A stretch of DNA of 64,000 bases from Pseudomonas sp. JM0905a (GCF_014700075.1 NZ_JACXBU010000014.1:29664-93663); one strand, 5' to 3'; numbered from the stretch's first letter, positions 28,604 to 38,466 are shown. The notes: a model not told the origin generated them from the sequence alone. Made by a program: numbers and translations.

Positions 28604-29122
28604 TCACTTCTCCTGATGCAGGTTCAACTCCACCATCAGTTCGTCCGCCAGCCCCTCCAGCCTGGCCTGCAACACGTCCAGCGACAGCGTCAGCGGAACC
28701 GCCAGCACGGCTTCGGCATGGAACAGCGGTTCGCTGCTCATGGGTGCCGGCATCACCTCGGTGATCAGACTTTCCAGGTTCACCCCCAGCTCCGCCAGCA
28801 GGCGCGTGATGTCCCGGACGATGCCCGGTCGATCATTACCCACCAGATCCAGCAGGATCGGCTTCCAGGTGCAGGCCGGCTCGATCCCGCTCTGCGCCAG
28901 CATCACGCGGATGCCGTGGACGCTGAGGCCCTGCAACCCCTCGACCAGTTCGTCGTAGCCCTCGGCCGGGACCGCTACGCGCAGGATGCCGGCGAACTGA
29001 CCGGCCATGCGTGACATGCGGCTTTCCAGCCAGTTGCCGCCGTGAGCGGCGATGCACTGCGCGACGCGTTCCACCAGACCCGGCTGGTCCGCCGCGATGA
29101 CGGTAAGTACCAGATGATCCAC
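28604..29122 (-). CDS. Glycine cleavage repressor-like protein with two ACT domains
   Basis: 172 residues from a GTG at 29122 with AAGGAG 6 bases upstream; a TTG at 29146 gives 180. Two ACT domains: residues ~5-75 (DHLVLTVIAADQPGLVERVA) and ~88-165 (ILLDLVGNDRPGIVRDITRLL). This is the GcvR architecture; in E. coli GcvR binds GcvA to turn off the glycine cleavage operon. No gcv gene is near, so the target here is not shown. Confidence 0.8.
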   Translation of the reverse strand: MDHLVLTVIAADQPGLVERVAQCIAAHGGNWLESRMSRMAGQFAGILRVAVPAEGYDELVEGLQGLSVHGIRVMLAQSGIEPACTWKPILLDLVGNDRPGIVRDITRLLAELGVNLESLITEVMPAPMSSEPLFHAEAVLAVPLTLSLDVLQARLEGLADELMVELNLHQEK

Positions 29123-29159
29123 GCTCGACTCCTTCTCTGTAGGCAACCGGCGCCGGGCG

Positions 29160-29606
29160 TCAGGCCAGGCTCAGCCAGTAGGTGAAGAAAACCTCATCCC
29201 GCACATAACCCAGTCGCTCGTACAACGCCTGGCCGGCAAGGTTGGTCTTCGCGGTTTCCAACTGGATGCCGCACGCGCCGGTGCGCTCGGCGTGGGCGCG
29301 GGCGGCGTTCATCAGGTCTTCGCCGACGCCCTGACGTCGGGCGTTCGGCACTACATAAAGATCGCTCAACAACCAGGCTGGTGCCAGCGCCAACGACGAG
29401 AGAAAGGGATAGAGCTGGGTGAAGCCCAGGGGCGTGCCTTCACTGTCACGGGCGATGAACAGGGTCGAGTCGCCACGATCCAGGCGCTGTTCGAGGAAGG
29501 AACGGATTTCCGCCAAGGGCCGGGGGACCTGATAGAACTCCAGGTAGCCGGCGAAAAGTGGGGACAGATCATCAAGATCGCTGAACGTGACGGCATGTAC
29601 AGGCAT
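29160..29606 (-). CDS. GNAT family N-acetyltransferase
   Basis: 148 residues. Acetyl-CoA binding motif LYVVPNARRQGVGEDLMNAA (R-Q-G-V-G) and C-terminal LYERLGYVRDEVFFTYWL are clear. Substrate unknown. The ATG at 29606 follows GGGAG. It lies 37 bases before the GcvR-like gene on the same strand and may be co-transcribed with it. Confidence 0.82.
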   Translation of the reverse strand: MPVHAVTFSDLDDLSPLFAGYLEFYQVPRPLAEIRSFLEQRLDRGDSTLFIARDSEGTPLGFTQLYPFLSSLALAPAWLLSDLYVVPNARRQGVGEDLMNAARAHAERTGACGIQLETAKTNLAGQALYERLGYVRDEVFFTYWLSLA

Positions 29607-29913
29607 GGGGGGCTCCCGGGGCGAATTCGCAGGAGTATAGGAAAGACCCCGGAACCCCGCGCAGAACCACGTGCGACGGCCTGTCGCAGTTTCTCTGAAA
29701 AACAAATCGTGTACATTTTTCAGATTTAACTGGAACAATGCGCCAGTTTTTTGAGAACATTCTGCCCGCCGTTGTGACCGTAATGCAGCTTTTAGTCGCA
29801 TAGCGACGCGACCCCACTGATTTTCACGACGGCTTCATGTAGTATGCCGCGCTTCGGACTACAAGAAGGGAAACCCCCGGTCCGAGCGGATATTGAGCAG
29901 AGTGAGGCAAGCA
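29607..29913. other. Upstream region shared by the GNAT gene and glcB
   Basis: 307 bases without a gene. The right half is AT-richer; a possible glcB promoter is CTGATT-N17-TAGTAT (about 29815-29845). The hairpin TAGTCGCATAGCGACGCGA near 29794 and the repeat GCGCTTCGGAC are seen. No regulator site can be named. Confidence 0.35.
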
Positions 29914-32091
29914 ATGACTGAGCGCGTTCAAGTCGGTGGCCTTCAGGTCGCCAGAGTCCTGTTCGACTTCGTGAACAACGAAGCCATCCCCGGAACCGGC
30001 ATTGCGGCCGAGAAGTTCTGGGCCGGTGTGGAAGCCGTCATCAATGACCTGGCTCCGAAGAACAAAGCCCTCCTCGCCAAACGCGATGAACTGCAGGCCA
30101 AGATCGATGCCTGGCACCAGGCACGTGCCGGCCAGGCCCACGACGCCGTGGCCTACAAGGCGTTCCTCCAGGAGATCGGCTACCTGCTGCCGGAACCGGC
30201 CGACTTCCAGGCCACTACCCAGAACGTAGACGAAGAAATCGCCACCATGGCCGGCCCGCAGCTGGTCGTGCCGGTGATGAATGCACGATTCGCCCTGAAC
30301 GCTGCCAACGCGCGCTGGGGTTCGCTCTACGATGCGCTCTACGGCACCGACGCCATCAGCGAAGAAGGCGGCGCCGAGAAGGGCAAGGGCTACAACAAGG
30401 TCCGTGGTGACAAGGTGATCGCCTTCGCCCGCGCCTTCCTCGACGAAGCCGCGCCGCTGGAAGGTGCCTCCCACGTCGACGCCACCGCCTACGCCGTCAA
30501 GAACGGCCAACTGGCCGTGACCCTGAAGAATGGCAGCGAAGCCGGCCTGAAGAACGCCGCCCAGTTCATCGCCTTCCAGGGCGACGCCGCCAAGCCTGCC
30601 GCCGTGCTGCTGAAGCACAACGGCCTGCACTTCGAAATCCAGATCGATCCGACCAGCCCCATCGGTCAGACCGACGCCGCTGGCGTGAAAGACGTGCTGA
30701 TGGAATCCGCGCTGACCACCATCATGGACTGCGAAGACTCCGTCGCCGCCGTCGATGCTGACGACAAGGTCGTGGTCTACCGCAACTGGCTCGGCCTGAT
30801 GAAGGGCGACCTGGCCGAGTCCGTCAGCAAGGGCGGCCAGACCTTCACCCGCACCATGAACCCGGACCGCGTCTACACCAGGGCCGACGGTTCCGAGCTG
30901 ACCCTGCACGGCCGTTCCCTGCTGTTCGTGCGCAACGTCGGTCACTTGATGACCAACCCGGCCATCCTCGACGCCTCAGGCAACGAAGTGCCGGAAGGCA
31001 TCCAGGACGGCCTGTTCACCGGCCTGATCGCCCTGCACAACCTGAAGGGCAACACCAGCCGCAAGAACACCCGCACCGGCTCGATGTACATCGTGAAGCC
31101 GAAGATGCACGGCCCGGAAGAAGTAGCCTTCGCCACCGAAATCTTCAGCCGCGTGGAAGACGTCCTCGGCATGCCGCGCAACACCATGAAGGTCGGCATC
31201 ATGGACGAGGAGCGCCGCACCACCGTCAACCTCAAGGCCTGCATCAAGGCGGCCGCCGAGCGCGTGGTGTTCATCAACACCGGCTTCCTCGACCGTACCG
31301 GTGACGAAATCCACACTTCCATGGAAGCCGGCGCCATGGTGCGCAAGGGCGCCATGAAGTCCGAGAAGTGGATCGGGGCCTACGAGAACAGCAACGTCGA
31401 CATCGGCCTGGCCACCGGCCTGCAGGGCAAGGCGCAGATCGGCAAGGGCATGTGGGCCATGCCGGACCTGATGGCCGCCATGCTCGAGCAGAAGATCGGC
31501 CACCCGCTGGCCGGCGCCAACACTGCCTGGGTGCCATCGCCGACCGCTGCCACCCTGCACGCGCTGCACTACCACAAGGTCGACGTGTTCGCCCGTCAGG
31601 CCGAACTGGCCAAGCGTGCCCCGGCCTCGGTGGACGACATCCTGACCATTCCGCTGGCGCCGAACACCAACTGGAGCGCGGAAGAGATCCAGAACGAACT
31701 GGACAACAACGCCCAGGGCATCCTCGGATATGTCGTGCGCTGGATCGACCAGGGCGTCGGCTGCTCCAAGGTGCCGGACATCAACGATGTCGGCCTGATG
31801 GAAGACCGCGCCACCCTGCGTATCTCCAGCCAGCTGCTGGCCAACTGGCTGCGCCACGGCGTGGTCACCCAGGCCCAGATCGTCGAGAGCCTGGAGCGCA
31901 TGGCCTCTGTGGTGGACCGCCAGAACGCCAGCGACCCGCTGTACCGTCCGATGGCGCCGAACTTTGCCGACAACGTGGCCTTCCAGGCCGCGCTGGAACT
32001 GGTAGTGGAAGGCACCAAGCAGCCTAACGGCTACACCGAACCGGTCCTGCACCGTCGTCGCCGCGAGTACAAGGCGAAGAACGGTCTCTAA
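29914..32091 (+). CDS. glcB: Malate synthase G
   Basis: 725 residues, full isoform G length. It condenses glyoxylate with acetyl-CoA to malate in the glyoxylate bypass and glycolate use. Signature stretches: [80 protein letters not shown] and [13 protein letters not shown] with the catalytic Asp region near the C-terminus. The ATG at 29914 has GAGG 6 bases upstream. Monocistronic with its own terminator. Confidence 0.96.
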   Translation: MTERVQVGGLQVARVLFDFVNNEAIPGTGIAAEKFWAGVEAVINDLAPKNKALLAKRDELQAKIDAWHQARAGQAHDAVAYKAFLQEIGYLLPEPADFQATTQNVDEEIATMAGPQLVVPVMNARFALNAANARWGSLYDALYGTDAISEEGGAEKGKGYNKVRGDKVIAFARAFLDEAAPLEGASHVDATAYAVKNGQLAVTLKNGSEAGLKNAAQFIAFQGDAAKPAAVLLKHNGLHFEIQIDPTSPIGQTDAAGVKDVLMESALTTIMDCEDSVAAVDADDKVVVYRNWLGLMKGDLAESVSKGGQTFTRTMNPDRVYTRADGSELTLHGRSLLFVRNVGHLMTNPAILDASGNEVPEGIQDGLFTGLIALHNLKGNTSRKNTRTGSMYIVKPKMHGPEEVAFATEIFSRVEDVLGMPRNTMKVGIMDEERRTTVNLKACIKAAAERVVFINTGFLDRTGDEIHTSMEAGAMVRKGAMKSEKWIGAYENSNVDIGLATGLQGKAQIGKGMWAMPDLMAAMLEQKIGHPLAGANTAWVPSPTAATLHALHYHKVDVFARQAELAKRAPASVDDILTIPLAPNTNWSAEEIQNELDNNAQGILGYVVRWIDQGVGCSKVPDINDVGLMEDRATLRISSQLLANWLRHGVVTQAQIVESLERMASVVDRQNASDPLYRPMAPNFADNVAFQAALELVVEGTKQPNGYTEPVLHRRRREYKAKNGL

Positions 32092-32102
32092 GACCTGCCC
32101 AT

Positions 32103-32131
32103 AAAAAACCGCCCTTCGGGGCGGTTTTTTA
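32103..32131 (+). terminator. glcB terminator
   Basis: Stem AAAACCGCCC-TTCG-GGGCGGTTTT followed by TTATT, 11 bases after the glcB stop. Confidence 0.92.
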
Positions 32132-32169
32132 TTGCCTGCGGAAAAGTCGGGCGGGCGCCGACGTAACGA

Positions 32170-32410
32170 TTGCATACAAAATATGTGTACAAAATCCCCA
32201 CACCTGCGTTCGACATACACCCTGCAAAGCTGACTCTCAAGTCAATGAAATACAACAACTAATTTCCGATGAGCGGATGAAAATCGCGCCAGGACTGGGC
32301 TTTCGATGACCTCTTATAGTGCACGAAAGACCTGAAATCGGCGTCAGGCCCGCCGGTTTCAGCGGATGGCACGAAACTGGCTTGCATACAAAAAACACAA
32401 AATAGTGCAC
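32170..32410 (+). promoter_or_regulatory. RpoN-like promoter and repeated operator motifs before the NCS1 permease
   Basis: A sigma-54-type element TGGCACG-AAAC-TGGC lies at 32367-32381 with the required GG-N10-GC spacing; only one base differs from TGGCACG-N4-TTGC. Two motifs each occur twice: TTGCATACAAAA at 32170 and 32382, and ATAGTGCAC at 32316 and 32402. The downstream copies flank the expected transcription start, the upstream ones lie at enhancer distance. This fits a regulated nitrogen-source transporter. The 338-base gap holds no gene. Confidence 0.5.
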
Positions 32411-32429
32411 ACAAGTTCACGGAGGCCCC

Positions 32430-33950
32430 ATGGCGCCCACCCCACTCTCCGGCGTTACCCAGCTCGACTCCCCACCGGCCGATGTGGTCGCTCCTGCTGA
32501 AGTGGCGCTGAGCCCGCGCCTGTACAGCGCCGACCTCGCGCCGACCAAGGCGCAAGGCCGCAGTTGGGGGCGCTACAGCCTCTTCGCGCTGTGGACCAAC
32601 GACGTGCACAACATCGCCAACTACTCCTTCGCCATCGGCCTGTTCGCGCTGGGGATGAGCGGCGCGCAGATCCTCGCCGCGTTCGCCCTGGGCGCGCTGC
32701 TGATCTACGGCCTGATGAACCTGTCCGGCTATATGGGGCAAAAGACCGGCCTGCCTTACCCGGTGATGTGCCGCATCAGCTTCGGCATCCACGGCGCGCA
32801 GATTCCGGCGCTGATCCGCGCGGTGATCGCCATTGCCTGGTTCGGCATCCAGACCTACCTCGCCTCGGTCGTCCTGCGGGTGCTGCTGACGGCCGTGTTC
32901 CCGTCCCTCGCCGCCTACGACCAGGACTCCCTGCTGGGCCTGTCCACCCTCGGCTGGATCACCTTCCTGGGCATCTGGTGCGTGCAGCTGGTGATCTTCG
33001 CTTACGGCATGGAGATGGTGCGCCGCTACGAATCCTTCGCCGGCCCGGTGATCCTGCTGACCTTCGCCGCACTCGCCGGCTGGATGTACCAGCGCAGCGG
33101 CTTCTCCATCACCTGGTCCACAGGCGAAGGCTACACCGGCTCGACCATGTGGCTGAAAGTGCTGGGCGCCGCGGCGCTGTGGGTCTCGCTGTATGGCACC
33201 ATGATCCTCAACTTCTGCGACTTCACCCGCAATTGCCCGGACCGCCGCACCATCAGCGTGGGCAACTTCTGGGGCCTGCCGGTGAACATGCTCGGCTTCG
33301 CGCTGATCGCCGTGGTGCTGGCCGGGGCGCAATTCAGCATCGACGGAAAACTGGTGAAGAGCCCGACCGAGATCGTCGCCAGCATCCCCGACACCCTCGG
33401 CCTGGTGCTGGCCTGCCTGGCCTTCCTGATCGTCACCGTGGCGGTGAACATCATGGCCAATTTCGTCGCGCCGGCCTACGTGCTGACCAACCTCGCACCC
33501 CGTGTGCTCAACTTCCGCCGCGCCGGCCTGCTCAGCGCCACCATCGCCGTGCTGATCCTGCCCTGGCACCTCTACAACAGCCCCGGCGTGATCGTTTATT
33601 TCCTCGGCGGCCTTGGTGCGCTGCTCGGCCCGCTCTACGGCATAATGATCGTCGACTACTACCTGCTGCGCCGTGGCCGGGTGAACCTGCCGGAGCTGTA
33701 CTCGGAAAGCCGCCAGGGCGCCTACCACTACCACCGTGGCGTGAATCCGCGGGCGCTGGCTGCCTTCGTGCCGGCAGCGCTGATCTCCACCCTGCTGGCG
33801 CTGTTGCCCGCCTTCGAATCCCTGTCGGCGTTCTCCTGGTTCTTCGGTGCGGGCCTTGCCGGGCTGATCTACTGCGCCATCGCCGATCGCCGTGCCGAAT
33901 ACCACGACGTCGACGGCGAAGGGATTGCCGTCGACAGCGTCCATCACTGA
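32430..33950 (+). CDS. NCS1 family nucleobase/cation symporter
   Basis: 506 residues with about 12 membrane segments. NCS1 marks: LWTNDVHNIANYSFAIGLF, KTGLPYPVMCRISFGIHGAQ, CDFTRNCPDRRTISVGNFWG and YGIMIVDYYLLRRGRVNLPE. The family imports purines, uracil, thiamine, allantoin or hydantoins; the exact substrate is not readable. A likely nitrogen-controlled promoter precedes it. No catabolic enzyme for these compounds lies beside it. Confidence 0.85.
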   Translation: MAPTPLSGVTQLDSPPADVVAPAEVALSPRLYSADLAPTKAQGRSWGRYSLFALWTNDVHNIANYSFAIGLFALGMSGAQILAAFALGALLIYGLMNLSGYMGQKTGLPYPVMCRISFGIHGAQIPALIRAVIAIAWFGIQTYLASVVLRVLLTAVFPSLAAYDQDSLLGLSTLGWITFLGIWCVQLVIFAYGMEMVRRYESFAGPVILLTFAALAGWMYQRSGFSITWSTGEGYTGSTMWLKVLGAAALWVSLYGTMILNFCDFTRNCPDRRTISVGNFWGLPVNMLGFALIAVVLAGAQFSIDGKLVKSPTEIVASIPDTLGLVLACLAFLIVTVAVNIMANFVAPAYVLTNLAPRVLNFRRAGLLSATIAVLILPWHLYNSPGVIVYFLGGLGALLGPLYGIMIVDYYLLRRGRVNLPELYSESRQGAYHYHRGVNPRALAAFVPAALISTLLALLPAFESLSAFSWFFGAGLAGLIYCAIADRRAEYHDVDGEGIAVDSVHH

Positions 33951-33972
33951 AACACACACCGGGGACAGGCAT

Positions 33973-34003
33973 AAAAAAACCGCCTGTCCCTGGCGGTTTC
34001 TTC
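33973..34003. terminator. Bidirectional terminator
   Basis: Stem AAACCGCC / GGCGGTTT with a 7-base loop and A/T runs on both sides, between the converging permease and receiver genes. Confidence 0.85.
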
Positions 34004-34529
34004 AAGCGCTCTTCAGCGCGATGACCTTCGCTTTGGCTTTCGCTTTCGCCGGCCTGGGTCGCACCTCGATGGGCGGTGCCTTGGGCGCGGGTGGGGTGCC
34101 CAATTCGTTGCGCACCAGATTCGCGAGACGGCTCATGTCCACCGGTTTGAGCAGAAAGTCCACGACCTTCATGTGCATGGCCTCGATGGCGTCCTGCACG
34201 TCGGCGTCGCCGGAAACGATGATGACCGGCAGGCTCGCCCGCGCCGACTGGCGCACCTGGCGCACCAGTTCCAGGCCGCTACCGCATTGCATGTGGAGTT
34301 CGGTGATCATCAGGCCGATGGACGGGCGGGTGACCAGCAGCGCCAGCGCCTGTTCGCCACTGTCGGCGGTGATGCAGGGAATGCCCTGGGCCACCAGTTG
34401 ATCGGCCAAGGCGTCGCGCCCGATTTCATCGTCGTCTACCAACAGAACACTGGGTGGCGCGCTGGGCACGCGCATGATCTCATCAAGCGCTTGCAGCTCG
34501 GCTTCACTCAGCAAATCACCGTAACTCAT
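34002..34529 (-). CDS. Receiver-domain protein with Glu at the phosphoacceptor position
   Basis: 175 residues. A ~25-residue N-terminal helix is followed by one receiver domain: acidic pocket VLLVDDDE (D32-34), T/S switch S106 (PVIIVSGD) and K128 (FLLKPVD). The phosphoacceptor strand reads LMITELHM, so E77 stands where Asp is expected. It may be locked in an active-like state or signal without phosphorylation. The tail is Lys/Ala/Pro-rich with no output domain. The ATG at 34529 has GAGGA upstream. It diverges from the cNMP/CBS gene by 249 bases; no histidine kinase is adjacent. Confidence 0.8.
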   Translation of the reverse strand: MSYGDLLSEAELQALDEIMRVPSAPPSVLLVDDDEIGRDALADQLVAQGIPCITADSGEQALALLVTRPSIGLMITELHMQCGSGLELVRQVRQSARASLPVIIVSGDADVQDAIEAMHMKVVDFLLKPVDMSRLANLVRNELGTPPAPKAPPIEVRPRPAKAKAKAKVIALKSA

Positions 34530-34778
34530 GGGGTCGTCCTCGAAAGGGCCTTCCCTAGCAGGCCCAACTCCCCTCACTACTTAGCTGTAGCACGGGGTAC
34601 GCTGGTCGGATAGGCAAAATGCAAGCAAGTTCCCATGCAGATTGCGGCATCCGCCGAACGGTAGCGTCCTATCAGGATTTCCGACGACCTGCGCGCCAAC
34701 CCTTAGACTTACGTCCAATTTGTGTCCCTTGCCGCCGCGCGCAGCATGGCTCTCCTAACAAGAACGACGGGCAGTAAG

Positions 34779-36713
34779 ATGACCAAGTCAGACGCCTTCG
34801 CCCAGGCCGGCAAGCAGGCGGTCATGCAGAACATCCAGGGCACCATGGAGTTCCTGCAGAAGTACCCGCCCTTCAACCAGATGGAAAGCGCCCACCTCGC
34901 CTTCCTTGTCGAGCATTGCCTGCTGCGCTTCTATGCAGCCGGCGAATCCATCATCAAGCCCCAGGACGGGCCGGTGGAGCACTTCTATATCGTCAAGCAG
35001 GGCCGGGTGGTGGGTGAACGCCCACACTCGGCACGGCGCGGCACCGAAACCACCTTCGAGATCGCCGGCGGCGAGTGCTTCCCCTTGGCTGCGCTGCTGG
35101 GCGAACGGGCCACCCGCACGGAGCACCTGGCCGGCGAGGACACCTTCTGCCTGCTGCTGGGCAAGTCCGCCTTCGTCAAGCTGTTCGCCCTTTCCAACCC
35201 CTTCCGCGACTTCGCCCTGCGCGGGGTCAGCAGCCTCCTCGACCAGGTCAACCAGCAGGTGCAATTGCGCGCCGTGGAAACCCTGGGCGCCCAGTACTCC
35301 CTGGATACCCGCCTGGGCGAACTGGCGGTGCGCCAGCCGATTTCCTGCCAGCCGGAACTGCCGTTGCGCGACGCGGTGCGGCTGATGCACGAGCAACAGG
35401 TGGGCAGCATCGTCATCGTCGACGCCAACCAGCGGCCCCAGGGCATCTTCACCCTGCGCGACCTGCGCCGGGTGATCGCCGATGCCAGCGCCGACCTCAC
35501 CCAGCCCATCGCCGACGTCATGACCCAGGCTCCCTTCCACCTGCCGCCGGAAGCCAGTGCCTTCGACGCAGCCTTGGCCATGACCGAACGGCACATCGCC
35601 CACGTCTGCGTGGTCAGCGGCGCGCGCCTGGTGGGTGTGGTGTCCGAGCGTGACCTGTTTTCCCTGCAGCGGGTGGACCTGGTGCATCTGGCGCGCACCA
35701 TCCGCCATGCCGGGCGGGTCGAAACCCTGGCCGCCCTGCGCGACGAAATCCAGCGCCTGGTGGACAGCATGCTGGCCCACGGCGCCAGCTCCACGCAGAT
35801 CACCCGCATCATCACCCTGCTCAACGACCACACCGTGTGCCGGGTGATCGAGCTGACCCTCGAGGAAATGGGCGATCCGGGCATACCGTTCACCTGGCTC
35901 TGCTTCGGCAGCGAGGGGCGCTGCGAACAGACCCTGCACACCGACCAGGACAACGGCATCCTCTTCGAAGCCTCCGACGCCGTGGAAGCCGCCGCCATTC
36001 GCGGACGCCTGCTGCCGCTGGCCGAACGTATCAACCAGCACCTGGCGCAATGCGGCTTCGAGCTGTGCAAGGGCGGCATCATGGCTGGCAACCCGGAGCT
36101 CTGCCTGTCCCGCAGCGAATGGAGCCGACGCTTTGCCACCTTCGTTCGCGAGGCGACGCCGGAGAACCTGCTGGGCTCCTCCATCTACTTCGACCTGCGC
36201 GCCGTCTGGGGCCCCACCGAGGGCTGCGATGCGCTGCAACGGGAACTGCTGGTCCTGATCGCCGACAACAGCCTGTTCCAGCGCATGCTGGCCGACAACG
36301 CCCTGCGCCATCGCCCGCCGGTAGGGCGTTTCCGTGATTTCGTGGTGGCCCGCAAGGGCGCCGAGAAGGACACCCTCGACCTCAAGGTGCAGGGCCTGAC
36401 ACCCTTCGTCGATGGCGCCCGGTTGCTCGCCCTGGCCCATGGCATCGAGGCCTGCGGCACCCTGGAACGCCTGCGCCAGCTGGTGGAGCGGGAAGTGGTG
36501 GATGCGCAGGATGGCGCGGCCTATGAAGAGGCCTACCACTTCATCCAGCTCACCCGCATGCAGCAGCACCAGCACCAGGCGCGGCAAGGCCTGCCCTACT
36601 CCAACCGACTCGACCCGGACACCCTCAACCACCTGGACCGGCGTATCCTGCGCGAGTCCTTCCGTCAGGCCCAGCGCCTGCAATCGAGCCTGGCGCTACG
36701 TTATCAACTATGA
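34779..36713 (+). CDS. cNMP-binding / CBS / DUF294 nucleotidyltransferase-like protein
   Basis: 644 residues. Domains in order: cyclic-nucleotide-binding-like (about 25-145, FYIVKQGRVVGERP), two CBS repeats (about 185-300, VGSIVIVDANQRPQGIFTLR and CVVSGARLVGVVSERDLF), DUF294 putative nucleotidyltransferase (about 320-460, FGSEGRCEQTLHTDQDNGI with GS and D-x-D), and the DUF294 C-terminal domain. It resembles GlnD-like signal proteins. The downstream exonuclease gene overlaps by 4 bases (ATGA). In other Pseudomonas this pair lies near acetate permease genes (from memory), which are absent here. Starts at 34722 or 34746 are possible. Confidence 0.82.
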   Translation: MTKSDAFAQAGKQAVMQNIQGTMEFLQKYPPFNQMESAHLAFLVEHCLLRFYAAGESIIKPQDGPVEHFYIVKQGRVVGERPHSARRGTETTFEIAGGECFPLAALLGERATRTEHLAGEDTFCLLLGKSAFVKLFALSNPFRDFALRGVSSLLDQVNQQVQLRAVETLGAQYSLDTRLGELAVRQPISCQPELPLRDAVRLMHEQQVGSIVIVDANQRPQGIFTLRDLRRVIADASADLTQPIADVMTQAPFHLPPEASAFDAALAMTERHIAHVCVVSGARLVGVVSERDLFSLQRVDLVHLARTIRHAGRVETLAALRDEIQRLVDSMLAHGASSTQITRIITLLNDHTVCRVIELTLEEMGDPGIPFTWLCFGSEGRCEQTLHTDQDNGILFEASDAVEAAAIRGRLLPLAERINQHLAQCGFELCKGGIMAGNPELCLSRSEWSRRFATFVREATPENLLGSSIYFDLRAVWGPTEGCDALQRELLVLIADNSLFQRMLADNALRHRPPVGRFRDFVVARKGAEKDTLDLKVQGLTPFVDGARLLALAHGIEACGTLERLRQLVEREVVDAQDGAAYEEAYHFIQLTRMQQHQHQARQGLPYSNRLDPDTLNHLDRRILRESFRQAQRLQSSLALRYQL

Positions 36714-37414
36714 ACGGCTTCCCCTGGTTCACCCGCCGCAAGCCCCTGGATCCGGACATCGCGGACCGTCGCGACCGCCTGCCCGATCCCCAGCCTCTGG
36801 ACGATCGCCCTTTGCGCCAGCAACGCTTCGTGGTGCTGGACCTGGAAACCAGTGGCCTGAACATGAGCCGCGACCTGGTGCTGTCCATCGGCGCGGTGAG
36901 CATCACCGATGGCGCTATCGACCTCGGCAACCAGTTCGAATCCACCCTGCAGCGCGAAACCGGCAAGCTCAGCGCCAGCGTGCTGATCCACGGCATCGCG
37001 CCGAGCGAACTGGCCGCGGGCGTGGAGCCGGCCGAAGCCCTGCTGGGCTTCATGGAATTCCTCGGTGACAGCCCGCTGCTGGCCTTCCACGCCACCTTCG
37101 ACCAGCGCATGCTGAGCCGCGCCCTCAAGCAGGACCTCGACCACCGCCTGCGCCACACGTTCCTCGACATCGCTGAACTGGCGCCGATGCTCTGCCCCGA
37201 GGCGGGTATCCGCAACGGCGGCCTGGATGAGTGGGTCGAGTACTTCGGGCTGCAGGTGCTGCAGCGCCACAACGCCAGTGCTGACGCGCTGGTGACCGCC
37301 GAAATCGCCCTGATCCTGTTCAGCCACGCCCGCCGCCAGGGCCTGAAAAGCCCCGCATCGCTGGCCTCCGCCCTGAGCCGCTGGCAGCGCCGGCAACACG
37401 CCCCCGCCCTCTGA
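36710..37414 (+). CDS. DnaQ-like 3'-5' exonuclease (DEDDh)
   Basis: 234 residues. Exo I VVLDLETSGLN (D, E), Exo II LLAFHATFDQRML (D) and Exo III RHNASADALVTAEI, the H-x(4)-D form of the DEDDh class. Family members proofread or trim DNA or RNA. Its start codon overlaps the stop of the DUF294 gene, so the two are made together; the fusion-like coupling suggests a common pathway, which is unknown. Confidence 0.85.
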   Translation: MNGFPWFTRRKPLDPDIADRRDRLPDPQPLDDRPLRQQRFVVLDLETSGLNMSRDLVLSIGAVSITDGAIDLGNQFESTLQRETGKLSASVLIHGIAPSELAAGVEPAEALLGFMEFLGDSPLLAFHATFDQRMLSRALKQDLDHRLRHTFLDIAELAPMLCPEAGIRNGGLDEWVEYFGLQVLQRHNASADALVTAEIALILFSHARRQGLKSPASLASALSRWQRRQHAPAL

Positions 37415-37512
37415 TCCGACAGGAACAACCCTGCCGTTCGGGAAATTCTGCGAACCCCCGCCCTCCTTCCGGCGTCGACTGATAGATGACCCCAGGACAC
37501 GGAGGCCTTCCC

Positions 37513-38463
37513 ATGATCCGCCCCCTCGCCCTCGCCCTGTGCGCAGCCCTGCTATGCGGGGCGGCCACTGCGGCGGATGTCACCTACTACCCGGTCCCCG
37601 TCGGCACCGGCCCACGCGACGTAGCGCCGGCCACCGACGGGCGCGTCTGGTTCACCGCGCAGAACCAGGGATCGGTCGGCCTGCTCGACCCGCTCACCGG
37701 CCAGTCCCAACTGGTTCCCCTCGGCATCGGCTCCTCTCCGCGCGCCCTGGTGGTGGACCAGGAAGGCGCTGCCTGGATCGCCGACCCCGGCCTGGATGCA
37801 CTGGTGCGGGTCGACCCGGTGGACCAGTCGGTCAGTACCTTCCCGCTCAAGGGGACGGCGGCCGGCATCGAACTCGAAGGCCTGGCCCAGGACCGTAACG
37901 GCGATCTCTGGTTCACCGGCAAGCGCGGGTTCTATGGTCGCTTCAAACCCGCCGCCAGAAGCGTGGACGTCTGGCCGGCACCGGGAGGCCCCGGCCCCGG
38001 CGGCATCACGGTGACGCCCAACGGCGAGGTCTGGTACTCCAATGAACCCGCCCGCCACATCGGCCGCATCGACCCCGGTACCGGCCAGGCCAAGCTGGTG
38101 GATGTGCCGGAGGCCAGTGCCGGCCCCCGTCTGATCTGGAGCGACTCGCGCGGCACCCTCTGGGTCAGCGAAGCAGCCGGCGGGCGCCTGAGCCGCTTCG
38201 ATCCGCTGAGCGAAGCCTGGAACAGCTGGAAGATTCCCGGCAGCAACGCCGACGCCCATGCGCTCTATGTCGATGAGCAGGAGCGGGTCTGGCTGAGTGA
38301 CTTCAGCGCCAATGCCATCCTCCGCTTCAACCCGTTCAGCCGTCTGTTCGCCAGCTTCCCCAGCGATCGCCCGGATGCCCAGGTGACCCAGCTGGCCGGT
38401 CGTACCGGCGAAGTCTGGGGCGCGGAATCGGCGCAGGACCGACTGGTGATGATCAAGTATTGA
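37513..38463 (+). CDS. Secreted Vgb-like beta-propeller lyase
   Basis: 316 residues. A signal peptide (MIRPLALALCAALLCGAATA) precedes repeated blades with the pattern G.VWFT, AAWIAD, DLWFTGK, EVWYSN, TLWVSE, RVWLSD, EVWGAE, about seven copies. This is the streptogramin B lyase (Vgb) / SMP-30-like fold. Whether it is an active lyase is unknown; many chromosomal homologues are not resistance enzymes. The ATG at 37513 has GGAGG 7 bases upstream. Confidence 0.8.
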   Translation: MIRPLALALCAALLCGAATAADVTYYPVPVGTGPRDVAPATDGRVWFTAQNQGSVGLLDPLTGQSQLVPLGIGSSPRALVVDQEGAAWIADPGLDALVRVDPVDQSVSTFPLKGTAAGIELEGLAQDRNGDLWFTGKRGFYGRFKPAARSVDVWPAPGGPGPGGITVTPNGEVWYSNEPARHIGRIDPGTGQAKLVDVPEASAGPRLIWSDSRGTLWVSEAAGGRLSRFDPLSEAWNSWKIPGSNADAHALYVDEQERVWLSDFSANAILRFNPFSRLFASFPSDRPDAQVTQLAGRTGEVWGAESAQDRLVMIKY

Positions 38464-38466
38464 TCC

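Noticed and set aside
37513..38463. Streptogramin resistance gene
   Set aside because: The propeller resembles Vgb, but the protein is secreted and chromosomal homologues are common in Gram-negatives; a resistance role is not supported.
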